Assembly: GCA_024363285.1 (NCBI GenBank)
Contig: AP024710.1
Coordinates: forward strand, 1,644,001 to 1,708,000
Length of the DNA stretch: 64,000 bases
Origin: Leptolinea sp. HRD-7
GTDB lineage: Bacteria; Chloroflexota; Anaerolineae; Anaerolineales; Anaerolineaceae
Direction of reading: 5' to 3'
The notes below the pieces were generated by a model that saw only the letters and a program-made list of their open reading frames with translations, had not been told where the DNA came from and made no database searches. This document shows positions 17,093 through 25,800 of the stretch, in pieces; the first letter of the stretch is position 1, and every line of letters starts with the position of its first letter. A program made the translations under genes and the position numbers.

Positions 17093-18145
17093 TCACCCTC
17101 CAAACCTTGATTGATCCATTGTCTTTGTAAGACTTGAATTTTTTAGTAATAATTCAATATTCAGGGTTCTTATTACTTCTCGAGCATACATTTCAGAAAT
17201 TGCAATTGGCCTTATTTGGGGATTTGATGTGTCACCATGTACCAACATTAGGTAATAAATCAGATCAAATAATTTTGGGAAATACTCTGAATAAAGTTCA
17301 TACGTTTTCGGATGAAACTCAATCCTTTGCGGAGTTATTGAAGCATAGGTCTTGAAATAGCAGAATAATTTTGAATTTTCATTGTTATATGAATCTGTAT
17401 ATAGAAAAAGAGAACTTCTGGATCCTTTATCTAGTATTGAATAAGCCCAGTGTAAATCAGAATTGAATTCATACTTAATTGAAGGGATATTTTCTACAAT
17501 CATGTTACTTTCGCTATTCTTTACAAAGAATATTGGAATAATATTATGTTCATGAAGATAGTTGATAAGATCTAATGAATAGCTTGTTATATTTCCCCCG
17601 ATCATAGGACCATCAATAAATAAAATCGAGCTATTTAGCGCATATTCCATTATCAATGAATTTCGGTCAATGGCATAATCTCTATTTGCTTCGCTCGCTT
17701 GATCGTCAGTATATTTAATATATTTTGAATCTTTCTGCAATCTTTTCGATTTAGTGTAAAAATAAAAAGTAATTTTACTTACAGGGGCAAATTCATTATT
17801 TACGTAATATGTAAGCGAATGGCAAGTAGCATGAGCTTCACCCTCTAATGCCAAGAATTTATATTTCGATTCATCATATCCGGCAAAAGCTACTTGCTTT
17901 GAAAAATCCTCGCCAACTTTGGCGTCTAATCTATATTTTCCAATATCTTCGAAAGTCTTCAGGATCGGGTTTTCTACTATTGAATTTGGAAATGTAAACT
18001 CACCAACTTGAGGTTTTTGAGTAATCGTGATATTAGAGTTGCGAACTTCTCTAATTCGCGTGCTGAATTCATCTTGAAGTACAACTTCATTTAACTTTTG
18101 AAGTCTCTCGGTTTCAAATTCTACATTTACCAGATTCTTTTTCAC
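17093..18145 (-). CDS. NurA-like nuclease, 350 aa
   Basis: The NurA (5'-3' nuclease, RNase H-like fold) pattern is visible. AFAGYDES near residue 90 carries the first Asp; R-x(n)-LIMEYAL followed by LFIDGP near 184 gives the Glu and second Asp; FFVKNS gives the strand with Lys; and the C-terminal PIAISEMYAREVI helix matches the P...A region of NurA. The length of 350 is in family range. NurA degrades DNA strands while HerA moves the DNA. The gene is 15 bases downstream of the methyltransferase gene and three upstream of the HerA-like gene. Metal residues look intact, so activity is likely; the assignment is by motif reading. Confidence 0.8.
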   Translation of the reverse strand: MKKNLVNVEFETERLQKLNEVVLQDEFSTRIREVRNSNITITQKPQVGEFTFPNSIVENPILKTFEDIGKYRLDAKVGEDFSKQVAFAGYDESKYKFLALEGEAHATCHSLTYYVNNEFAPVSKITFYFYTKSKRLQKDSKYIKYTDDQASEANRDYAIDRNSLIMEYALNSSILFIDGPMIGGNITSYSLDLINYLHEHNIIPIFFVKNSESNMIVENIPSIKYEFNSDLHWAYSILDKGSRSSLFLYTDSYNNENSKLFCYFKTYASITPQRIEFHPKTYELYSEYFPKLFDLIYYLMLVHGDTSNPQIRPIAISEMYAREVIRTLNIELLLKNSSLTKTMDQSRFGG

Positions 18146-18160
18146 ATTTTCCCCGCGTAT

Positions 18161-18997
18161 TTATTTTTTCCTTTGAATAATTAATTCTTCTCCAATATGT
18201 TGTTTCTGTGCTCGATGAAACAGGTTTATTTTTTCAATAGTTTGGTGTTTATAAATTTCAGTGATGAAATCGTTATTATCATAGGAGACAATCCACTGGT
18301 ATTCGAACCCATTCTGAAGGTATTCGGCAAGACGCAAATGATCAGATTTCTCAAAATATTGCCGATAAAGTTCAGGTCCTTGTTTAAAATAAGGAGGATC
18401 AATATAAACCAGTGTATTATCCACTGGAGTTACAAGTTTATTCAACATCACAACAGCATCTTCATTAGAAATTTCAATACGGTCAGAAAAATTTGAAAGC
18501 ATTTCAATTTTTTTTATCAATTCTCTCTTATTAAATCTCGCATCTATTTTCCATTCACTTAACTGTTTTTTTCCTCCTATAGGTCCAACTCGATTTGTGA
18601 TCATTCCAGATCGGCTACAACGATTCACAAAAAAAGCCGCGAATCCTAAATCGAGTTCCGAAAATTTTTCAAATTTATGTTCATCCTTTAATATTTTTTT
18701 CTGAATTTCCCAGTTTTCAAGGTTGATATCAGTTTCTTCAATTCTCTTTATAATATTGTATGGGGTGTACAGTATTGTTTTCCATACAAGATAAATTAAT
18801 GTGTCAAAATCATTTATCTTAACTTTTTTAACAAAATTATTCTGGATTAACCAAAGAGAAATACCTGCCCCACCGGCGAATGGTTCAACGAAAAAATCCA
18901 CATTTCCTTTTTCTTCAATTAAATCTCTAATTAGATATCGAAGTGAGTATTTACCTCCAGGATATCTAAAAGGGCTTAGAGTTCGCATAAAGGTCAT
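18161..18997 (-). CDS. D12-class DNA adenine-N6 methyltransferase, 278 aa
   Basis: Motif I, FVEPFAGGAGISLW (about residue 37), binds S-adenosylmethionine, and motif IV, VYIDPPYF (about 196), is the DPPY catalytic site for adenine-N6 methylation. The order is that of the Dam/DpnII group. The recognition region reads NRCSRSGMITNRVGPIGG, unlike the E. coli Dam sequence in that place, so the target need not be GATC. It is the first gene of the AT-rich operon. By analogy with restriction-modification and BREX-type systems it would mark host DNA so the downstream NurA-HerA-ATPase machine spares it. Two ATGs (18997 and 18988) are possible; AAGGGAAT precedes both. Confidence 0.92.
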   Translation of the reverse strand: MTFMRTLSPFRYPGGKYSLRYLIRDLIEEKGNVDFFVEPFAGGAGISLWLIQNNFVKKVKINDFDTLIYLVWKTILYTPYNIIKRIEETDINLENWEIQKKILKDEHKFEKFSELDLGFAAFFVNRCSRSGMITNRVGPIGGKKQLSEWKIDARFNKRELIKKIEMLSNFSDRIEISNEDAVVMLNKLVTPVDNTLVYIDPPYFKQGPELYRQYFEKSDHLRLAEYLQNGFEYQWIVSYDNNDFITEIYKHQTIEKINLFHRAQKQHIGEELIIQRKK

Positions 18998-19020
18998 ATT
19001 CCCTTTTTTATTATTACTGA

Positions 19021-19048
19021 ATTATAACCATTATAGCTTTCATACCAA
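19021..19048 (-). promoter_or_regulatory. Predicted promoter of the defence-like operon
   Basis: On the minus strand TTGGTA (19048-19043) and TATAAT (19026-19021) are separated by 16 bases, about 25 bases before the methyltransferase ATG. A second TATAAT-like box lies nearby (19035-19030), so the exact start is uncertain. Confidence 0.55.
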
Positions 19049-19191
19049 TATGCCATAATTCTCAAAATTTCAATCCTTATGTAATTTATGTTAAAACTGA
19101 AATAAATGTTTATATTAGAGTAAATGAAAACTTCCAATAAAAAATGCTAAAATTAACTCAACAAGGTTCAGTTTATCAGGAATGGTGGGCT

Positions 19192-19782
19192 ATGAAACGT
19201 TTGATCTGTTCCATCGGCATTTTTGTTCTTCTCACCCTTGCTTTTTCTGCCTGCACCATCAGAAGATCAGATTCTGGCAACGCCCAACCCACAAAAACCT
19301 CTGAAGCCCAGGAAGCCGGCAACGCCATGAGTGACCTGGCCACGCCGGAACCTGAGATCACCGATACGATTGAAGAACCCACTGAAGAATTACCCACTAA
19401 TACGGTGAAACCAGTGAAGAAAACCGCGACGGCAACCAGACCAATCAAAGTAATCAGCCCGACGGCAGACCCCAAGCTGGTGGCATTCAATAAGTTGATC
19501 GGTACCTGGAAGGTGATCAAGATCTCTAAAAGCGACCGGGGAGTCTCCTGGCAGGAAATAGGAAATTTCCTGACGTTTCAAACGGACGGAATGATGACCA
19601 TGGATACCGTTGACGGAAAAAGTGAAAGTATAAAATTCCGGATCGAAGGGAAACAGGTACTGTTTACCTTCGCAGATGGGAAGAAAGAACGCTGGACATA
19701 TACGTTTACCCAGTCTGACAGCGGATTGACATTGAGCAAACTGGGGGCATCGGAACGCATGGATATGGTGAAGACGGAATAA
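19192..19782 (+). CDS. Lipoprotein with lipocalin-like domain, 196 aa
   Basis: The start at 19192 gives MKRLICSIGIFVLLTLAFSAC, a lipoprotein signal with lipobox FSAC; the frame opens 16 residues earlier, but those are polar. A Thr/Pro/Glu-rich linker (about 30-95) leads to a domain of about 95 residues beginning KLIGTWKVIKI. The GTW opening and alternating strands are typical of lipocalin-like domains that bind small hydrophobic ligands. It should be anchored outside the membrane. It lies just beyond the AT-rich island and has the base composition of the host, so it marks the right border. A strong terminator follows. Confidence 0.8.
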   Translation: MKRLICSIGIFVLLTLAFSACTIRRSDSGNAQPTKTSEAQEAGNAMSDLATPEPEITDTIEEPTEELPTNTVKPVKKTATATRPIKVISPTADPKLVAFNKLIGTWKVIKISKSDRGVSWQEIGNFLTFQTDGMMTMDTVDGKSESIKFRIEGKQVLFTFADGKKERWTYTFTQSDSGLTLSKLGASERMDMVKTE

Positions 19783-19790
19783 TCTGACGA

Positions 19791-19822
19791 AATGATCCGG
19801 TCTCGGCCGGATCATTTTTTTT
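19791..19822 (+). terminator. Intrinsic terminator after the lipocalin-like gene
   Basis: AATGATCCGG (19791-19800) and CCGGATCATT (19807-19816) form a perfect 10-bp stem with a 6-nt loop, followed by six more T. A long G-run comes right after. Confidence 0.9.
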
Positions 19823-19841
19823 GGGGGGGGCTGAAATTGTT

Positions 19842-20120
19842 CTACTTTATACCATTCAAGAGCTGCAGTTGCCCGGTTGCTCCGAGATATGCCCCCACGG
19901 CCGCGTTGGCCAGCGTGAGCAAAAACCCGATGGAACACAGAATCACCCCCGCGATGGCAGTGCCGCGTTTGGTATTGGCGTTGATGCCCAGAATCCCGAA
20001 GACCAACCCGGCAATGGTCACCGGAGCGCCGCAGATGGGCAGCAACCAGGTTCCCAGGCTGAGTAAACCGAGTACGAAGGATGTGGTGGATTTCCATGAT
20101 CCGGAAGTTTGATTTTCCAT
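19842..20120 (-). CDS. DUF4190-like small membrane protein, 92 aa
   Basis: After a short polar start, two hydrophobic helices are separated by a turn with GLVFGILGINANTKRGTAIAGVIL, the pattern of DUF4190 proteins. They are small inner-membrane proteins of unknown function, often beside stress or signalling genes. AGAGAAGAG precedes the ATG. It converges on the lipocalin-like gene and is divergent from the GGDEF gene. Confidence 0.8.
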   Translation of the reverse strand: MENQTSGSWKSTTSFVLGLLSLGTWLLPICGAPVTIAGLVFGILGINANTKRGTAIAGVILCSIGFLLTLANAAVGAYLGATGQLQLLNGIK

Positions 20121-20251
20121 GCTCTTCTCTCTTTTCAGAAAAATACCGGCTTTCGTCCAAAGTTCTTTTTACACGACTTTAACTCTATACAGACGAATAC
20201 CGGTCTATACTTACAATTGTAACCTCCCTTAATAATAGAAAAGTTGGATGT

Positions 20252-21292
20252 ATGAAAGAATTTAAAACCGTTCTCTATGAAGCGGTTCTTGTGTCTTTTG
20301 CCAAGATTCTGGCAAAATATGATGTTTTCACGCAAAACATCATTATGCGTGATATCGGTAAAGAGATTATCGGCTATCTCAATGATCATGGCTTCGGGTT
20401 CAATGAAGCTGGCTCAATTGATGATCTCAAAACATTGATCGACCTGTTCGTAAAGAATGGTTTCGCGGAATCTTTGACGGTCATCCCGGCAGAAAGAGGA
20501 GAAAACTATATCTGGAAAGGCCTGTATGGTAATGAGGCGTATAAAGAACTCTATGATTTATCCCTTAATCCATTCCTTGCCTGTCCATTAAATCTGTGCA
20601 TGGTTTATCTAACTTCCAAATATAAGAAGAAATTATTGATGCACCGCAAAGAATTTGTCAGTGACAGTATCACGGAAGCTCAATACGAACTGGTGGATGA
20701 CGATACCCCGCCCGCTGAGTGGGTAATTGACGAAATGGTCGTCGATTCAGCGAGAATGTTTGAGATCGCTTTTGAAAAGCAGAAACTTTACCATAAGCAG
20801 GCAAACACCGATTACCTGACCGGTCTGCACAGCCGCCAATCCATAATGGAAAAAGGCAACAAGCTCTTCCATTATTCGCGGATAGATAATCACCCGTTCT
20901 CGCTTCTGGTGTTCGATATTGACCGGTTCAAAGAGATCAATGATACGTACGGACACATTGCTGGCGATGATATCCTTTGTCAATTTGCCAAAATCTTACA
21001 GAGATCCGTTCGTGGCTCAGATATGGTCGGGCGAACCGGCGGAGAAGAATTTATCTTGCTTTTACCCAACACGCCGCAATCGCGGGCTGTCGAAATTGCC
21101 GAGCGTCTACGGAAAGAAGTGCAAGATACGAGATTTGAAATCGGGAATGATAAGAGAATTGAGCTGACCATCAGCGTGGGCGCCGCCAGTGATAACGGTA
21201 CCTATGAAGATTTCAGAGCGTTGATTGAGCAGGCTGATTTTGCCCTGTACCGGGCAAAGAAATCAGGCCGAAACCAGATCGCCGTCGTTTGA
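20252..21292 (+). CDS. Cytoplasmic diguanylate cyclase with novel N-terminal domain, 346 aa
   Basis: The C-terminal 170 residues are a GGDEF domain whose active site reads RTGGEEF, a functional variant. RGSD stands five residues upstream, the place of the RxxD inhibitory site for product feedback. It should convert GTP to cyclic di-GMP. The N-terminal 170 residues (start MKEFKTVLYEAVLVSFAKIL) are helical with few cysteines (FLACPLNLC); I do not recognise them, though the layout resembles small ligand-sensing bundles such as V4R. No membrane segment is visible. The gene is single, with a weak ribosome site. Confidence 0.9.
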   Translation: MKEFKTVLYEAVLVSFAKILAKYDVFTQNIIMRDIGKEIIGYLNDHGFGFNEAGSIDDLKTLIDLFVKNGFAESLTVIPAERGENYIWKGLYGNEAYKELYDLSLNPFLACPLNLCMVYLTSKYKKKLLMHRKEFVSDSITEAQYELVDDDTPPAEWVIDEMVVDSARMFEIAFEKQKLYHKQANTDYLTGLHSRQSIMEKGNKLFHYSRIDNHPFSLLVFDIDRFKEINDTYGHIAGDDILCQFAKILQRSVRGSDMVGRTGGEEFILLLPNTPQSRAVEIAERLRKEVQDTRFEIGNDKRIELTISVGAASDNGTYEDFRALIEQADFALYRAKKSGRNQIAVV

Positions 21293-21314
21293 CCTATAAA
21301 AATCTAATCGTGAT

Positions 21315-22109
21315 TTACCCGCACAGGTCATCATACAATTCCGGCCGGCGGCATTGGAACAGGTCGTTCTGTTTGGTGACCATTTTGTTATCCGCGGCAT
21401 TCAAGTCAACTTCGGCCCATACCACGTCGGCTGACTCACCATCTGCCTGCGCCAGCACTTCACCCCTCGGAGAAGTCACCTGTGAAAAGCCGGAGAAGGA
21501 AAGGTCGCGGTCAACGCCGGTGCGGTTGGCGGTGGCGGTGAAAACCCGGTTCTCAATGGAGCGGGTGAGCATGGCTTTCTGGCACCATGGAAGCACCAGA
21601 TTTGACGGGTGCAGAATGATCTGCGCGCCGCGCAGCGCCAGGCTGCGGGCCATTTCAGGAAAGAACCAATCGAAGCAGATCATCACCCCGAATTTTTGGC
21701 CGCGATAATCGAACACCGGCGGTTTATCATTTCCTGGTTTAAAGAATGTGACTTCATTGGCGAACAAATGCGCTTTTCGGTATACCGTGATCAGGCGGCC
21801 GTCACCATAAACTGCGGCAGAGTTATACAAAACTCCGTCAGACTGTTCACATAAACCGCCTACAATCAACCGCCCGGCGGCTGACCAGTCACGCAGCAGC
21901 GCACAGAACGGTCCTTTGTCTGCTTCTTCTGATGTTAAAGCCGCCTGATCAATATCTTCAAAGTTGTATCCCGAATTGGCCAGTTCCGGTAAAACCAGTA
22001 CGTCGATACCGGTATCGGCTGCCTGGTTCAACAGCTCGCGGATAATCGAAAGATTGGCTTGAGTATCTGCGAGTTTAAAATCAGCCTGGGCAACACCGAT
22101 CTTGAGCAT
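21315..22109 (-). CDS. Nitrilase-family carbon-nitrogen hydrolase, 264 aa
   Basis: The Glu-Lys-Cys triad is visible: Glu42 in VLPELANSGY, Lys in VYRKAHLF (about 110) and Cys in MICFDWFFPE (about 145). The length is normal for the branch of omega-amidase and N-carbamoyl-putrescine amidase-like enzymes. It hydrolyses an amide or nitrile of a small molecule in the cytoplasm; the substrate is not clear. ATG 22109 gives MLKIGVAQADFKL, a typical start. The YhhN gene lies 35 bases upstream in the same direction and may share a transcript. Confidence 0.92.
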   Translation of the reverse strand: MLKIGVAQADFKLADTQANLSIIRELLNQAADTGIDVLVLPELANSGYNFEDIDQAALTSEEADKGPFCALLRDWSAAGRLIVGGLCEQSDGVLYNSAAVYGDGRLITVYRKAHLFANEVTFFKPGNDKPPVFDYRGQKFGVMICFDWFFPEMARSLALRGAQIILHPSNLVLPWCQKAMLTRSIENRVFTATANRTGVDRDLSFSGFSQVTSPRGEVLAQADGESADVVWAEVDLNAADNKMVTKQNDLFQCRRPELYDDLCG

Positions 22110-22144
22110 AAATTTACCCTTTTACAAAAATTGTCCTGACCAGT

Positions 22145-22819
22145 CTACCACCGGATAATGGCCGCGGCAACTATGCAGGTGAGAGCGAGGTGATACGTCA
22201 TCATTTCGAATGTTCGGCCGCCGGGGAGCGCGTGGACAAACCGGTTGTATCCAAGCAACCCATCAGACAGCAGGAACAGTATCCCTCCACTGGCAGCGAA
22301 GAGAGATGCGGCAGGCGGCCAATCAGTCCGCAGCATGGTTTGACAGGCCGCGAGGGTCATCAGGCATAATACCAGACTGTACAAAATGATGGTTTGAAAT
22401 AACCGCTTCCCCTGCTTTCGGGTTTGAAGAGCCTGGTTCAAATTCTGGAGATAGAAATATATCCCTGTTCCGATAAGAGCGGACAGGGCAAATAGTATGG
22501 GATGCACAACCGGGAATGGAAGAATAAACCCGGCTATATAGCCGGTATGTGCCAGCAGAAAACTCACCAGTCCGGCTAAAAAGAACCTTCGCGGCAATAG
22601 AAGTAATACGTCACCAACCAGTGAAAAGCATAATCCCGCGCCAATCCATATCTTGCCGCCAGACCAGTCACCATCTGAAAGGCTCCAAAAGATAAGCGCG
22701 GCTGTCACCGGCATTTTTGTCGCGGCCGCCAGTCTGGACATACCTTTCCAACGCGCCAGCCAGTGAGTCAGGGCAAATACAAGAGCCGTGATAAGCCAGG
22801 GATTCAGCGTGTCAATCAA
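22145..22819 (-). CDS. YhhN/TMEM86-family membrane protein (lysoplasmalogenase-like), 224 aa
   Basis: About seven or eight hydrophobic helices. The family pattern GLCFSLVGDVLLLLP then FFLAGLVSFLLAHTGYIAGF is clear, with the conserved Asp and His thought to form the active site. Animal TMEM86 and some bacterial YhhN proteins cleave the vinyl-ether bond of lysoplasmalogens; the bacterial role is often untested. Plasmalogen synthesis in anaerobes would make this plausible here. The start is TTG 22819, supported by GGAGGATG seven bases before it. Confidence 0.85.
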   Translation of the reverse strand: MIDTLNPWLITALVFALTHWLARWKGMSRLAAATKMPVTAALIFWSLSDGDWSGGKIWIGAGLCFSLVGDVLLLLPRRFFLAGLVSFLLAHTGYIAGFILPFPVVHPILFALSALIGTGIYFYLQNLNQALQTRKQGKRLFQTIILYSLVLCLMTLAACQTMLRTDWPPAASLFAASGGILFLLSDGLLGYNRFVHALPGGRTFEMMTYHLALTCIVAAAIIRW

Positions 22820-22883
22820 CGGTCATCCTCCGTGGAATTGATTTTGATCCGTATGTGGACAAGATTCCTGACATAATGGCGCT

Positions 22884-25800
22884 TTATTTACCCGTTTTTG
22901 ATTGTTTAAGGATCAAATTAATAAATGTGTTGACAATATCCGGATCGAATTGTTTCCCGGCCTGATCTTTCAGGTATTGCACCACCTGATCAGGCGGCCA
23001 GGCTTTTCTATACGGTCGGTTCGAAGACAATGCGTCCCAAACATCAATCACCGAGAAAATCCGCGCGGGTAAAGGAATTTCGGTACCTTTTAAACCATTG
23101 GGATATCCGGTTCCATCCCATTTTTCATGATGGTAGTACGGGATATCCAGAGCAGGGGTAAGGTATGGTATCCGTGAGAGCAGCCTGTACGCGTAGATCG
23201 GATGTTTCCGCATAACTTTCCATTCCTGTGCAGTGAGCGGTCCCTTTTTTAGCAAAATTTCGTCCGGGATTCCCATTTTGCCAATGTCATGCAGGCTGGC
23301 TCCCCGACGAATATTGATCAAATCCTTTCCGTTGTATCCAAACGCTTTGGCCAGTGAAACGGTGTATTTAATGACGCGTTTACTGTGTCCAGCGGTTTCG
23401 TGTTCGCGAAGTTCTAATGCCTGGGCCCATCCTTCCAGAGTCGTTTCGTACGCTTCAGCCAGTTCCGCGGCTGTCTTCTGTGTCTGTTCGTGCAGGGTTG
23501 AACGATAAATAGCATTCGCCGCGATATCCGTCACCGCAGATATCAAACGTAATTCTTTGCGTGAGATTTCACTCTTCCTGCCTATCCAGATGAAACCGAT
23601 CAATTTTTCCTGCGCAACCATGGGCAGGCCGGCACACCCGATGATCCCGTAGCGCGCCCACTCGTGATAGAACGCGCGGGCGTCTTTTTCGAGGTTTGAG
23701 GTCAAGAATGGCTGTCTGGTTGCGCCTATCACGGCGTTCATTCCGGTGCCGCTTTTCTGACGCTGTCCTATTAACTTTTCCCACATTCCATATGCGGCTT
23801 CTACCACAGCGTCGCCGGATTGCGGGTCGATAATCTCAATTGTTTCACAGTCACAATTTATCAGGTTGGCTATCTCATTGACGATCACGGGCAGCATTTC
23901 TTTAAGCCCCGACGCGGTGCGCAAAGCGGAACTCAATGAGGCAATAGCCTGAAGTTCATGTTCGCGTTGACGCCTATCGGTGATATCGTGGATGATATGC
24001 ATGATTGCCGGTTTCCCGTCATACACAATTTTTTGACTGGATACTTCCACGTCGATGAATTGGCCCGATTTGCACCGATACACAGTTTGATAATCGGAGA
24101 TCTCTTTTGTTTCCAATTCCTGATGCCTGGCTGCCAGTTGTTCATCTGAGACAATCGGTTCAAGATCCAATGGCGTGAGGGTTAGTAGTTCCTGGGGGGT
24201 ATAACCAAGCATGGCAGGTGCGGCATCATTTACTTCCCGAAAAGTGGAAAATGTTCCATCATGAGAGCTTGTAAAAATTAGAATACCATCTCTGTTGGAT
24301 TTAAAGAGTTCGCGATATTTTTTTTCGCTTAGCTCAATACGTTCTTCCGCTTTTTTTCGTTCGGTTATGATCTCGCCAAAAACAGAAATACCGAATACCA
24401 GATCATCCACTTTCAGGGTGTTTAAATTAAGCTGCACAATATCTGTAGTGGAAAGAACTTTGTATTCGGTGGAATATGAGCCGGTTTGAAGCGTTTTTTC
24501 ATATAAACCACGCCAGAGTTCCACATATCCTGATTCTGCCGGATACAGATCTTCTGGCCTCATGCCGGTCTTTACTGTTATGCCGCGATTCTCCAGGAAG
24601 TATTTCTCATAGGTGGGATTCCAGGTTATTAATCCAAAATCCACAGGGTCGACAGACCAGACCATATCTGAGGTGTTATCAACAATTGCTTTGAAGAGTG
24701 TTTGGGTTTGCGCCAGTTCCTTCTCAGTCTTCTTTTTTGCTGAAAGATCAATATCGATAAAATACAATTCAGGAGCATGGAAGGGTGAATTGACAACGGC
24801 CGGGCTTGAGATCACAGGTACTCTCGACCCATCTTTTCGCAAGAAATAATACTCTTCAGGCGGACACGCGATACCCGTCTTGAGCATATTTTCTAGATTC
24901 GTCCGAACTGTGTCACGCAATTCTGGTGGAACAATCAATTCAAAGATGTTACGCCCCCTGGCTTCTTCGCTCGTGTATCCATACAATAATTCCGACGCCC
25001 TGTTCCATTGATGTATCGTTCCATCGGGTGAAAAACTTTGAACTGCTATTGACGCGACCCCCTGTAGCAGATTGCCAAATCTTGTTTCACTTTCTCGTAA
25101 TGCTTCTTCTGCGGCTTTCCTTTCAGTTATATCTTGAATAGTACCGGTCATTATGATCGGTTTGCCATCTTCATCAACGAGGATCTTACCAAGCCCTAAG
25201 ACCCATCGAACTTCACCATCGGATTTTCGGATTATCCGGTATTCTTTATTGAACGTATTCCCCTTTTTGACAACTTCCTCAAGATAATAGTTGGCCATCA
25301 TCTCCCGATCATCCGGATGGATCAGGTCAATCCATGTTTTATACGAATGTGGAGTATCCTGAGTTATGCCGAATATGTCGTCTAATACCTCAGATGATTC
25401 CCAATTGCCGGTAATGAGATCGTTTTGATATGAGCCAATATTTGCCGCGCGTTGTGATTGTTTAAAAAAGTCTTCGCTCTCTTTTAACTTTTTTTCCGCC
25501 TTTTTCCGTTCAGTAATATCGAGAGTCACCCCGGCCAGCATTTTCTCCTGCCCGGCTTGGTCGATCAAAAATTTATGCGTTGACCATACTTTTCCCCCGT
25601 ATTCCTCTTCAATCGCCTGGTTGATCTTTGATTCAAAAATCAACCTGTCGTCATCTTCAATTTTTTTCCCGAATTCCTCTCCAAAAAGCTCTTGATTGGT
25701 CTTTCCCAACATTTGGTCAGGGTCTAATCCGAGGTAAGTATCAAATCCCTGGTTGGCTAATATTGTTCGCCCATTTGCGTCCTTAATGTAAACAAGCCCC

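Larger units (their letters stand above)
12228..19140. other. AT-rich genomic island carrying a putative defence operon
   Basis: Base composition falls sharply to AT-rich between the riboswitch promoter and the lipocalin-like lipoprotein gene, while both flanks are GC-moderate. Codon use shifts accordingly (many AAA, ATT, TTA). All six genes inside point the same way and are tightly spaced. I see no integrase, transposase, tRNA or clear direct repeat at the borders, so the mode of entry is unknown. The borders given are compositional estimates. Confidence 0.75.

Noticed and set aside
12190..19190. Prophage or integrative element around the AT-rich operon
   Set aside because: No integrase, transposase, tRNA target or convincing terminal repeats are seen; only composition marks it.
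19390..20160. 256-codon minus-strand frame across the lipocalin-like and DUF4190 genes
   Set aside because: It runs through a strong terminator and over two better-supported genes in other frames.
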